Assembly: GCF_944377805.1 (NCBI RefSeq)
Contig: NZ_CALWFZ010000003.1
Span: 62,001-126,000 of the forward strand
Direction of reading: 5' to 3'
Source: an uncultured Mediterraneibacter sp.
GTDB taxonomy: Bacteria; Bacillota; Clostridia; Lachnospirales; Lachnospiraceae
Length of the DNA stretch: 64,000 nt
The notes beneath the pieces are model-generated. The model was not told where the DNA came from. It saw nothing but the letters and a program-made list of their open reading frames with translations, and ran no database searches. The position numbers were made by a program, and so were the translations under genes. Below, one piece after another: positions 26,674 to 34,732 of the stretch (position 1 is the stretch's first letter; every line of letters begins with the position of its first letter).

Positions 26674-27789
26674 ATGATCTATGTAGTAAAAAATGGTGAT
26701 ACTCTGGAAAAAATCTCAAATGAGACACAAATCCCTGTTCAGAAGATCATATCTGATAATCAGTTGATATACAGTGACAGACTTGTACCCGGTCAGGCGC
26801 TGCTCCTTTTAGCAGAGGGAGAGACCGGCGGACTTGGAGAGGGGCTGATCATCGGCGGATATGCCTATCCGTTTATTGATCCGCCTGTGCTGGAGGATGC
26901 GCTTACAGCCCTGAGTGAAATGCTTATGTTTTCCTACGGATTTACATTTGAAGGAAATCTCGTTGCGCCGATGCAGGATGACCAGTGGATGATTGACCGG
27001 ACGAAAAGTGCCGGGGCACAGCCGTGGATGGTTCTGACGCCTCTTTCGTCAGAGGGAGCATTTAATAATCAACTCATAAAAGTTCTTATGGAAAGTCAGG
27101 AACTTCAGGATACGCTGATCGAGCAGATGCTTATAGTGATGCAGGAAAAGGGATATGAGGGAGTGGATATTGATTTTGAATATATCCTGCCGGAGAACAG
27201 GGAGCAGTACGCGCAGTTCGCCGGAAGAGTCCGGGAAACGATGAACGAGTACGGATATAAAGTGACTGTTGCCGTGGCGCCGAAAATCTCAGACCGTCAG
27301 AGGGGAATTCTTGTAGAAGGACTGGATTATGCATTGCTGGGACAGAATGCGGACGCGGTTTTTCTTATGACATATGAGTGGGGATATACTTACGGTCCGC
27401 CTATGGCCGTGGCACCGCTCGATAAAGTGCGGGAAGTGGTGGAGTATGCGGTCGCGCAGATTCAGCCGGGGCAGCTCATACTTGGCATACCTAATTATGG
27501 CTACGACTGGACACTGCCGTATGAGCGGGGAATCACCCGGGCAAGATCGATCGGGAATGTAGAAGCCGTGGAGATTGCGGCAGAAAACGGAGCGTCCATC
27601 GAATATGCCCAGATATCACAGAGTCCGTGGTTCACATACCGGAAGAATGGGATGGAACATATCGTCTGGTTTGAGGATGTGCGGAGTATCACGGCAAAGT
27701 GGGACCTGATCCGGGAGTTCGGCCTGTCGGGAGCGAGGTACTGGAACCTGATGCGCCCGTTTCGTGCAAACTGGCAGCTGGTGAAATGA
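26674..27789 (+). CDS. LysM-GH18 glycosidase (SleL/YaaH-like, spore cortex or peptidoglycan N-acetylglucosaminidase)
   Basis: A 371-residue protein with one N-terminal LysM domain (residues 1-47, YVVKNGDTLEKISNETQIPV) and a glycoside hydrolase 18 barrel. The catalytic motif VDIDFEY is intact (Asp165, Asp167, Glu169). There is no signal peptide, as is usual for spore coat-associated cortical-fragment lytic enzymes of the SleL/YaaH group, which cut peptidoglycan next to N-acetylglucosamine during germination. That role is inferred from architecture. Start at ATG 26674 follows GGGGGTG; an in-frame GTG at 26665 lies inside this site. The last 101 bp overlap the convergent MATE gene. Confidence 0.88.
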   Translation: MIYVVKNGDTLEKISNETQIPVQKIISDNQLIYSDRLVPGQALLLLAEGETGGLGEGLIIGGYAYPFIDPPVLEDALTALSEMLMFSYGFTFEGNLVAPMQDDQWMIDRTKSAGAQPWMVLTPLSSEGAFNNQLIKVLMESQELQDTLIEQMLIVMQEKGYEGVDIDFEYILPENREQYAQFAGRVRETMNEYGYKVTVAVAPKISDRQRGILVEGLDYALLGQNADAVFLMTYEWGYTYGPPMAVAPLDKVREVVEYAVAQIQPGQLILGIPNYGYDWTLPYERGITRARSIGNVEAVEIAAENGASIEYAQISQSPWFTYRKNGMEHIVWFEDVRSITAKWDLIREFGLSGARYWNLMRPFRANWQLVK

Positions 27790-29095
27790 AGTAGTATCCG
27801 ATTCCCAGCGCATCTGCAAGAACCCATCCGATGGGAACAGACCACCAGATACCAACGACACCGAAGACGGGGAGCGCGGACAGGGCATATGCAAGGGCCA
27901 CCCGGGTGCCGAGAGACATAACTGTCAGGATAACAGACATACCCGGTTTTCCCAGTGCACGGTACAGTCCGTAGAGGAGGAAAAGGATTCCGATCAGGGC
28001 ATAGAAAGCGCCTTCGATGCGCAGATAGCGGACGCCCTCGGATATAACAGCGGTTTCACCAGCATCAATGAACAGTGACATCAGCGGACGGGCAAATACG
28101 AAGACAAACAGTGAGATCACAAGACTGAAAGCAACTGATGTCACGACTGCTGTCCGGATGCCTTTCTTGATTCGATCTGTCTGTCCTGCGCCGTAATTCT
28201 GCGCGATAAAGATAGAAAATGCATTTCCGAAATCCTGGACCGGAAGGTAGGCGAAAGCATCAATCTTTACCGCTGCGGCGAATGCTGCCATGACTGTCGT
28301 GCCGAAACTGTTGACCAGTCCCTGTACCGCGAGGATGCCGAGATTCATAATTGACTGCTGCAGGCAGGTAAGGGCAGAGAAATTTGTGATTTCCTTTATG
28401 CGGGATCTGCGCAGGCGTATTTTACCGTCTCTGCGAAGCAGACGGGGGAATTTGATGCGTGTGTAAACGGCAATTCCGATTCCCGATACATACTGGGAGA
28501 TGACAGTAGCCTCTGCCGCTCCTGCCACACCGCGGTTCAGCACAGCGACGAACAACAGGTCAAGCGCAATATTCAACCCTGCGGATATGGCCAGAAAGGC
28601 AAGGGGAACGACAGAGTTGCCCAGAGAGCGCAGAAGAGAGGCAAAAAAGTTATAGAGGAAGATTCCGACCAGTCCCGCAAATATTACGATCAGGTAATCC
28701 TTCATCAATCCTGTTAGTTCCGCCGGCGTGCGCAGAAACCAGATGATCCAGTCGATGCCTGTGAAGACAAGGATATTCAGGACAACTGTTACGACTCCGA
28801 GAAGGACGAACGACGCCAGGATTCCTTCTTTGAGCGCTGTCTCGTCTTTCTGCCCGAATCGGATAGAGAATATGGTTCCACTTCCCATAGCAAGACCAAA
28901 GAGGATCGAAGTTAAAAATGTCATCAGGGAAAACGCCGATCCGACTGCGGCGAGGGCGTCTGCCCCGAGAAACCGCCCGACGATCAGTGTATCCACAATA
29001 TTGTAACATTGCTGCAGCAGATCTCCGAATATCATCGGAATGGCGAAACGCAGCATCGTTTTCATAACGGGACCATGAGTCAGTTCATTTTCCAT
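27689..29095 (-). CDS. MATE-family multidrug/sodium antiporter
   Basis: A 468-residue membrane protein with about 12 hydrophobic helices. It opens with the family start MENELTHGPVMKTMLRFAIP and continues IFGDLLQQCYNIVDTLIVGR; the second half repeats this pattern (residues about 235 onward). MATE proteins expel cationic drugs or metabolites using sodium or protons. The last 30 or so residues (SPAASLHETGASGSSTSLPT...) are not membrane-like and are read antisense to the end of the GH18 gene, so they may be an extension gained by loss of an earlier stop. It is divergent from an Lrp/AsnC regulator, with both -35 boxes in one palindrome. Confidence 0.92.
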   Translation of the reverse strand: MENELTHGPVMKTMLRFAIPMIFGDLLQQCYNIVDTLIVGRFLGADALAAVGSAFSLMTFLTSILFGLAMGSGTIFSIRFGQKDETALKEGILASFVLLGVVTVVLNILVFTGIDWIIWFLRTPAELTGLMKDYLIVIFAGLVGIFLYNFFASLLRSLGNSVVPLAFLAISAGLNIALDLLFVAVLNRGVAGAAEATVISQYVSGIGIAVYTRIKFPRLLRRDGKIRLRRSRIKEITNFSALTCLQQSIMNLGILAVQGLVNSFGTTVMAAFAAAVKIDAFAYLPVQDFGNAFSIFIAQNYGAGQTDRIKKGIRTAVVTSVAFSLVISLFVFVFARPLMSLFIDAGETAVISEGVRYLRIEGAFYALIGILFLLYGLYRALGKPGMSVILTVMSLGTRVALAYALSALPVFGVVGIWWSVPIGWVLADALGIGYYFISPAASLHETGASGSSTSLPTGRTPGSGPTLP

Positions 29096-29146
29096 TTTAA
29101 ATCCACGGCTTTCCTTTTGTAAGTTTTAAATTAACATTCGTAATAT

Positions 29147-29206
29147 ATGATAAGTTCCGACTGATAGAATGTCAACGTTGACTATTATTTTTGCCCCTAA
29201 TATAAT
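29147..29206. promoter_or_regulatory. Divergent promoters of MATE and Lrp/AsnC genes sharing one palindrome over both -35 boxes
   Basis: The 12-bp perfect palindrome GTCAACGTTGAC lies at 29171-29182. Plus strand: -35 TTGACT (29178-29183), 17 bp, -10 TATAAT (29201-29206), reading into the Lrp gene. Minus strand: -35 TTGACA (complement of 29170-29175), 17 bp, -10 TATCAT (complement of 29147-29152), reading into the MATE gene. A protein bound to the palindrome would block both promoters. Confidence 0.85.
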
Positions 29207-29267
29207 ATGAATGATGTCAGAGAGGAACAGGTTATGCCTGATATAAACTGTAAAGGAGGTGCTGCTT

Positions 29268-29726
29268 ATGTTTATGGACGGACTGGACGATTTGGATCAG
29301 AAGATTGTGAAGCTGCTGATTCAGAATGCAAGGCTGTCGTACTCGGAGATAGGGCAGCAGGTCGGGATTTCACGGGTGGCTGTCAAAATGCGTGTGCAGG
29401 CGCTTGAGGAAAAAGGAATCATTGAAGAATATACGACAATCATTAATCCGCAGAGGATCAGCGGCGCGGTTTCCTGTTATTTTGAGATCGAGACAAAGCC
29501 CGACACACTGGCAGAGGTGGCGGAAATTCTGGAGAAAAACGATATAGTTACACAGATTTATCGCGTTACCGGAAAGAGCAGACTTCACGTCCATGCAGTA
29601 GCCTCATCCAATGAAGAGATGGAGAATCTGATCTGTAATACAATGGACAAGCTGCCCGGAATAGTTGAGTGTACCTGCAATACAATATTGTCCAGGATTA
29701 AAGACATCAAGGGACTGCGTCTGTGA
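29268..29726 (+). CDS. Lrp/AsnC-family transcriptional regulator
   Basis: A 152-residue feast/famine regulator: N-terminal winged helix-turn-helix (LDDLDQKIVKLLIQNARLSY, then YSEIGQQVGISRVAVKMRVQ) and a C-terminal RAM/effector domain (from about residue 65) that usually binds an amino acid and assembles dimers into octamers. Start ATG 29268 follows AAAGGAGG by eight bases. It is divergent from the MATE exporter and has a palindrome over its -35 box, so autoregulation and control of the exporter are both plausible. Effector unknown. Confidence 0.9.
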   Translation: MFMDGLDDLDQKIVKLLIQNARLSYSEIGQQVGISRVAVKMRVQALEEKGIIEEYTTIINPQRISGAVSCYFEIETKPDTLAEVAEILEKNDIVTQIYRVTGKSRLHVHAVASSNEEMENLICNTMDKLPGIVECTCNTILSRIKDIKGLRL

Positions 29727-29771
29727 CGCAGGAGGCAAATGTGCAGCAGAGAAGACGATTCAGGATAGAGG

Positions 29772-30917
29772 ATGGGTGTGATGAACAGTTCGAAAGACAT
29801 GAGTATGATCATTCTTAGTTTTACCGGCACAGGAACAGAATTGAACAGGAGGTTATGTGAAAAACTGATAAAAAATTTTCAGATGGAAAAAGACTCAAAT
29901 GCGTGCACCGGTTATGCACCGGCAAAATATGCAGGAGAGGGAATCCTTCCTCTTCCGGATGACAAAGCAGCACTGATCGGCGACAGATGGGGGAAAGCAG
30001 CATATATCTTTATCGGCGCGGCAGGGATCGCTGTACGTTATATTGCTCCGTGGGTGAAGGATAAATATACAGATTCTCCTGTGCTGGTGATCGATGAGAA
30101 AGGAAATTATGTGATCCCTCTGCTTTCCGGTCATGTGGGAGGCGCGGCCGCCCTGGCGGACGAAGTTGCGGATATGATCGGGGCAGTGCCGGTTCACACG
30201 ACAGCCACAGATGTACAGGGGAAATTTGCTGTGGATGTATTTGCCAGAAAGAATGGACTGGTAATTACGGACCGGGAGGCGGCAAAGAAAATATCGGCAG
30301 GAGTGTTAAACGGAGAAAAGGTCGCATTATATATAGAAGATTGTTCTGTCAGTGTCACAGGGACGCCGCCGGAAGAAATTGTGTTATGCAGTTCGTTTGA
30401 AGAAACAGAGAAGTACAATTGCAGGATTATTATAACCGACACTCTGGAACAGGATATGCATGCCCGGAAAAGCGAAGTGAGCGAAACAGACAGGGAAGAA
30501 GATACACTGGTGCTTTTGTCCCGGAATATCGCGGCGGGAATCGGATGCAGGAAAGAGATAGAGGAAGCTGTTCTGGAAAAAGGGTTTCTGGAGATTCTCA
30601 CTGTAAACGGGCTGGATATCAGGCAGGTGAAAAGTATAGCCAGCATAGATCTGAAAAAAAACGAGCCGGCTCTTTTGCGTCTCTGTAAAAAGTACAGTAT
30701 CCTGTTCGAGACATACACGGCTGAAGAGCTAAATGGCGTATCCAATGTCACGGTGACATCGGAATTCGTGAAGAAAGTGACCGGTGTGGACAATGTATGC
30801 GAGCGGGCGGCGCGGCTGAGTTGCGGCGCCGGAAGTATGATGCAGGGTAAGTGCATACGGGAAGGGATGACAGCGGCACTTGTAAAGTGCCCGCTGGAGA
30901 TTATATTTAAAAGATAA
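29772..30917 (+). CDS. cbiG: Cobalt-precorrin 5A hydrolase
   Basis: A 381-residue CbiG of the anaerobic (early cobalt insertion) cobalamin pathway, which opens the lactone ring of cobalt-precorrin-5A with loss of acetaldehyde. The family's central block is plain: IFIGAAGIAVRYIAPWVKDK and VIPLLSGHVGGAAALADEVA (residues about 78-135), followed by a variable linker and the C-terminal CbiG_C domain (NIAAGIGCRKEIEEAVLEKG, then SIASIDLKKNEPALLRLCKK). Another ATG lies nine bases downstream and is equally possible as start. It is 45 bp behind the Lrp gene. Other cobalamin genes except cobK (32996-33826) are not in the window. Confidence 0.93.
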   Translation: MGVMNSSKDMSMIILSFTGTGTELNRRLCEKLIKNFQMEKDSNACTGYAPAKYAGEGILPLPDDKAALIGDRWGKAAYIFIGAAGIAVRYIAPWVKDKYTDSPVLVIDEKGNYVIPLLSGHVGGAAALADEVADMIGAVPVHTTATDVQGKFAVDVFARKNGLVITDREAAKKISAGVLNGEKVALYIEDCSVSVTGTPPEEIVLCSSFEETEKYNCRIIITDTLEQDMHARKSEVSETDREEDTLVLLSRNIAAGIGCRKEIEEAVLEKGFLEILTVNGLDIRQVKSIASIDLKKNEPALLRLCKKYSILFETYTAEELNGVSNVTVTSEFVKKVTGVDNVCERAARLSCGAGSMMQGKCIREGMTAALVKCPLEIIFKR

Positions 30918-30918
30918 A

Positions 30919-30955
30919 AACAGTCGGCGGATTGCTCATCCGCCGGCTGTTTTGT
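30919..30955. terminator. Bidirectional terminator between cbiG and glnB
   Basis: A 14-bp stem (30919-30932 with 30938-30951, one G-U) is flanked by TTTTG on the plus side and, on the minus strand, TTTTTATCTTTT. It can end both convergent transcripts. Confidence 0.88.
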
Positions 30956-30995
30956 GAAGGCTATTGAGAATGTATATATTGGCTTAATTAAGCAC

Positions 30996-31355
30996 TTAGT
31001 CCAGTTGAGACTGGAGCGCGTCGTATCCGGTCTCTTTAGTGCGGATCTTCATTGCGTCTTTGATCTCATAGCTGAAGATCTTTCCGTCGCCCATATCTCC
31101 GGTGTAAGCGGCCTTTTGAATGGCGTCGATCACCTTCTTCTCCCATTCCTCAGAAGATACGACGATTTCGAACTTGACTTTAGGCTGGAGAACGACGTCG
31201 ACTTTTGATCCGCGGACTACTTCTTTATATCCGCGTTGAGCACCGCACCCCATTACCTGCGATACGGTAATTCCGTTGACTTCTATTTTGTTGAGGGCGT
31301 CTTTGACGTCCTCGAATTTTTCTTCTCTGACGATTGCGTCTATTTTGATTAACAT
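30996..31355 (-). CDS. glnB: Nitrogen regulatory protein P-II
   Basis: A 119-residue P-II signal protein of normal size. It begins MLIKIDAIVREEKFEDVKDAL, has the T-loop region around GCGAQRGYKEVVRGSKVDVV (with Tyr at the usual position 51 region) and the C-terminal B/C loop GDMGDGKIFSYEIKDAMKIR. P-II trimers sense ATP/ADP and 2-oxoglutarate, and block the ammonium channel by inserting T-loops. Start ATG 31355 is set by GGAGGA eight bases upstream; a longer open frame upstream runs into amt and is not coding. It follows amt by 46 bp in one operon. Confidence 0.95.
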   Translation of the reverse strand: MLIKIDAIVREEKFEDVKDALNKIEVNGITVSQVMGCGAQRGYKEVVRGSKVDVVLQPKVKFEIVVSSEEWEKKVIDAIQKAAYTGDMGDGKIFSYEIKDAMKIRTKETGYDALQSQLD

Positions 31356-31401
31356 AGTCTGTTCCTCCAATTCTCTTCCTGCTTCAGATATATGCTCCGG
31401 C

Positions 31402-32640
31402 TTAGTCAAAACCGTTAAAGGACGGGTATGCCTGCTCGCCGTGCTGCGTGACGTCAAGGCCTCGCGCCTCATCTCTCTCATCAACACGCAGTTTCGTGAA
31501 GATGCGGATAATACCGATACAGATCAGAGAGCCGATAACCGCGACGGCGATCGTCACGAGAATACTGACAACCTGAGCGATGAAAAGTCTTGTTTCGCCG
31601 AATACGAGTCCATCCCACCGCGCAACAGAGTTGATTGAACTCTGACTGAACAGGCCGGTTGCGATACCGCCCCAGATGCCGCCGATACCGTGGCAGCCGA
31701 ATGCGTCCAGTGAATCGTCTATTTTCAGTTTGTGTTTGATCAGGTTCATTGTAAAATAACAGATCGGGCTGACCAGGGCCCCGATGATAAAGGCTGACCA
31801 GATTGGCACGAATCCGGCGCCGGGAGTGATTGCCACAAGTCCGACTACAAGACCCGTACTTGCTCCTACGAGGGTCGGCTTTCCGTCTTTAACCGTGTCG
31901 ATCAGCATCCAGGAGAGAAGCGCTGTGGCGGCGGAGACGGATGTTGTCATAAATGCGTGGGCAGCAAGGCCGTCTGCCGCAAGTGCGCTTCCGGCGTTGA
32001 AGCCGTACCATCCAAACCACAGAAGAGCGGCGCCGAGAACAACGAAAGGAATATTGTGAATGCGGTAAGAAGTCTTCTCATAGCCGCGTCTTCTGCCGAG
32101 ATAAATGGCGAGTACCAAAGCGCTGATACCGGAACTGATATGTACGACATTGCCGCCGGCAAAATCAACGGAACCGATAGAGGCGAGGAATCCTTCCTGG
32201 CCCCATACCATATGCGCCATCGGGTAATAGACAATGAGTGACCAGAGAGCAATAAATGCAAACAGCGCTTTGAATTTCATTCTCCCGACAACAGCGCCGG
32301 TAATCAGCGCCGGAGTGATCATGGCGAACATCATCTGGAATCCGGCATATACAAGATGCGGAATACTGTCTGAATAGGGACCGGCCTCCCAGCCCACTCC
32401 GTTTAATCCAAGCCACTCAAAACTTCCGATGACTCCTCCGTGATCGCTGCCAAATGCCAGCGAGTATCCGAACAGAGCCCACATAAACACAGAAAGCCCC
32501 ATAATCGCTACGCAGGCCATCATTGTATTCACTACATTTTTCCTCCGGACAAGTCCCCCGTAGAAGAATGCCAGCCCCGGCGTCATGATAAACACGAGCG
32601 CCGAGCAAATCATTATAAATCCTGTGTTTCCAGTGTCCAT
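31402..32640 (-). CDS. amt: Ammonium channel AmtB
   Basis: A 412-residue Amt/Rh channel with 11 membrane helices. N-terminal NTGFIMICSALVFIMTPGLA and FYGGLVRRKNVVNTM, the signature around DFAGGNVVHISSGISALVLA, and the twin-histidine pore residues (His in VVHISSG and in DAFGCHGIGGIWGG) are present. It conducts ammonia/ammonium into the cell and is gated by the adjacent P-II protein. Start ATG 32640 has GGGAGGT upstream; the frame is open further upstream but is leader DNA. A hairpin with a U-tract in the leader suggests transcription attenuation. Confidence 0.96.
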   Translation of the reverse strand: MDTGNTGFIMICSALVFIMTPGLAFFYGGLVRRKNVVNTMMACVAIMGLSVFMWALFGYSLAFGSDHGGVIGSFEWLGLNGVGWEAGPYSDSIPHLVYAGFQMMFAMITPALITGAVVGRMKFKALFAFIALWSLIVYYPMAHMVWGQEGFLASIGSVDFAGGNVVHISSGISALVLAIYLGRRRGYEKTSYRIHNIPFVVLGAALLWFGWYGFNAGSALAADGLAAHAFMTTSVSAATALLSWMLIDTVKDGKPTLVGASTGLVVGLVAITPGAGFVPIWSAFIIGALVSPICYFTMNLIKHKLKIDDSLDAFGCHGIGGIWGGIATGLFSQSSINSVARWDGLVFGETRLFIAQVVSILVTIAVAVIGSLICIGIIRIFTKLRVDERDEARGLDVTQHGEQAYPSFNGFD

Positions 32641-32725
32641 AGAAATACCTCCCGTTTCCAATAGAGCTAACAGATTTTCATGATTTCCCGGGGTTTTGTC
32701 ACAAAAAAGAGTTAAACTGCTTTGT

Positions 32726-32785
32726 GATAATAAAGAAAAGACGCCTGATCGGTGAGGGCTTTCGGCCTCAACATCAGACGTCTTT
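32726..32785 (-). promoter_or_regulatory. Leader terminator hairpin upstream of amt (attenuator)
   Basis: Reading the minus strand, AAAGACGTCTGAT (complement of 32773-32785) pairs with ATCAGGCGTCTTT (complement of 32737-32749), with an inner GAGG/CCTC stem, followed by CTTTTCTTTATT. This is a terminator located about 100 nt before the amt start, i.e. inside the 5' leader. A possible promoter further up (TTGATT-17-TAGACT) is weak. An antiterminating factor, such as an ANTAR protein, or a metabolite-sensing leader would explain it. The rest of the 355-bp gap between amt and cobK is A/T-rich and shows nothing else. Confidence 0.65.
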
Positions 32786-32995
32786 GTCTTGTGGCTAAGT
32801 CTAGCAGATAAGAAAATAAAAATCAAGAAAAAATTGTGAAAAAATAAATTTTTGGTTAAATAATAACAAAAATCAAAATATTTTACAAAATAATCAGTCA
32901 AATTTACAGATTCTGCTCTTCGTGATACAATACTCAGGTGCTGTTGTGATAGAGAAAGTTTGATGATTAATTATAGAAAATTTGGAGAATACAAA

Positions 32996-33826
32996 ATGGA
33001 AAAAGACAGAAATGTACCCGGAATACTGATATTTGCCGGAACGACAGAAGGCCGGGAGCTGGCCGAGTACGCGGCTGGCCAGCCCGTCAGGTGTCATGTA
33101 AGCGTCGCTACGGATTACGGAAAAAGCATACTGAACAATACTGATAACATTTCGGTTCATGCAGGACGTATGGATATGGAACAGATGCGGTATTTTATAG
33201 AAGAAAATGACATCAGCCTTGTAATAGACGCCACCCATCCCTTTGCCAGGGAGGTGACGGAAAATATAAAGAAAGCGTGCCGGAAAGCTTACAGCGGTAA
33301 GGGAACAGAGTATATACGCTGTTTAAGGAAAGCGGCAGACCAAAAGGCGAATAACGCTGTTTATTCAGCCACAGAGCCGGAGATCGTGTCCGTTGGATCT
33401 GTATCCGAGGCGGTGGAATATCTGAAAAAGACAGAGGGCAACATCCTGATCGCGACAGGGAGTAAAGAATTGTCTCTGTATACTGAAATTCCGGACTACA
33501 AAAAGAGGTGTTACGCGCGTGTCCTCTCTACGAGAGCAGCGGTAGAGGAGAGCGTCTCACTTGGATTTGAAGGGAAACACCTGATCGCTATGCAGGGGCC
33601 CTTTTCTGTTGAGATGAACCTGGCACTTCTGCATCAGACGGAAGCATCCTATTTCGTGGGCAAGGAGTCTGGAAAGGCAGGCGGATTTGGAGAGAAGGAA
33701 GAGGCGGCAGGGAGAGCGGGAGCCATTCTTGTAGTCATAGGAAGGCCGGATGAGGACGGCGTGAGCATAGAAGAGGTAAAGGGAATCATCGGGAAAAAAT
33801 TCCTTGCAAACGGTATTCTTCTATGA
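32996..33826 (+). CDS. cobK: Precorrin-6A / cobalt-precorrin-6A reductase
   Basis: A 276-residue CobK/CbiJ enzyme that reduces the macrocycle in cobalamin synthesis with NAD(P)H. Hallmarks: ILIFAGTTEGRELAEYAAGQ at the N-terminus, DATHPFAREVTENIKKAC near residue 80, ATGSKELSLY near 160 and a C-terminal TEASYFVGKESGKAGGFGEK segment. Start at ATG 32996 is preferred because GGAGA lies eight bases upstream; ATGs at 32960/32963 lack one. It reads in the same direction as cbiG but is separated from it by the inverted glnB-amt operon. Its stop codon overlaps the rpsB promoter. Confidence 0.92.
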   Translation: MEKDRNVPGILIFAGTTEGRELAEYAAGQPVRCHVSVATDYGKSILNNTDNISVHAGRMDMEQMRYFIEENDISLVIDATHPFAREVTENIKKACRKAYSGKGTEYIRCLRKAADQKANNAVYSATEPEIVSVGSVSEAVEYLKKTEGNILIATGSKELSLYTEIPDYKKRCYARVLSTRAAVEESVSLGFEGKHLIAMQGPFSVEMNLALLHQTEASYFVGKESGKAGGFGEKEEAAGRAGAILVVIGRPDEDGVSIEEVKGIIGKKFLANGILL

Positions 33827-33832
33827 TATACT
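33804..33832 (+). promoter_or_regulatory. Promoter of rpsB-tsf
   Basis: -35 TTGCAA (33804-33809), 17-bp spacer, -10 TATACT (33827-33832), overlapping the end of cobK. Downstream, TTCTCTGA (about 33862-33869) can pair with TCAGGGAA (about 33901-33908), a leader stem that might serve S2 autoregulation. Confidence 0.7.
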
Positions 33833-33949
33833 GCAAATGTTGCAAAAAAACACGCATGCGGTTTTCTCTGACGGTGCCAAACCCGGTCAGGCGGGCGGTC
33901 TCAGGGAACAAACATGCGGAAGATTAAAAACCAAATGGAGGAAAGAAAC

Positions 33950-34705
33950 ATGAGTGTTATTTCAATGAAACAGCTTTTAGAAGCAGGTGTACACTTCGGA
34001 CACCAGACAAGAAGATGGAACCCGAAAATGGCTCCGTACATCTACACAGAGAGAAATGGTATTTACATCATCGACCTGCAGAAATCTGTAGGAATGGTTG
34101 ATGACGCATATAAGGCCGTTTCTGACATCGCTGCAGAGGGCGGCACAATTCTTTTCGTAGGAACAAAGAAACAGGCTCAGGATGCTATCAAGGCAGAGGC
34201 AGAGCGCTGCGGTATGTTCTATGTAAACGAGAGATGGCTGGGCGGTATGCTCACAAACTTCAAGACGATCCAGAGCCGTGTAAAACGTCTTAAAGAGATC
34301 GAGGCTATGTCAGAGGACGGAACATTCGATGTACTTCCGAAGAAAGAAGTTATCGCACTGAAAAAAGAGTGGGCTAAACTTGAGAAGAACCTCGGCGGTA
34401 TCAAAGAGATGAAGAGACTGCCGGATGCAATCTTCGTAGTTGACCCGAAAAAAGAGAGAATCTGCGTACAGGAAGCACACACACTGGGAATCACACTGAT
34501 CGGTATCTGTGATACAAACTGTGATCCGGAAGAGCTTGACTACGTAATCCCGGGTAACGATGACGCTATCAGAGCAGTGAAACTGATCGTTTCCAAGATG
34601 GCTGACGCTGTTATCGAGGCAAACCAGGGAGCAGCTGCTGAAGCAGAGGAAGAATACTATGAAGTAGAGGCTGCTGAGGAAGCAGAAGAGGCAGTAGAAG
34701 AGTAA
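33950..34705 (+). CDS. rpsB: 30S ribosomal protein S2
   Basis: A 251-residue S2. It starts [20 protein letters not shown] with [20 protein letters not shown] following, and contains [20 protein letters not shown] and [12 protein letters not shown], all strongly conserved. The C-terminus is a Glu/Ala-rich tail (about 30 residues) common in Lachnospiraceae. Start ATG 33950 is set by GGAGG nine bases upstream; an upstream in-frame ATG adds a non-conserved leader. Codon use is biased as in highly expressed genes. Followed after 27 bp by tsf, the standard partner. Confidence 0.98.
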   Translation: MSVISMKQLLEAGVHFGHQTRRWNPKMAPYIYTERNGIYIIDLQKSVGMVDDAYKAVSDIAAEGGTILFVGTKKQAQDAIKAEAERCGMFYVNERWLGGMLTNFKTIQSRVKRLKEIEAMSEDGTFDVLPKKEVIALKKEWAKLEKNLGGIKEMKRLPDAIFVVDPKKERICVQEAHTLGITLIGICDTNCDPEELDYVIPGNDDAIRAVKLIVSKMADAVIEANQGAAAEAEEEYYEVEAAEEAEEAVEE

Positions 34706-34732
34706 TATCTTGATTTAATGGAGGAATTTATC

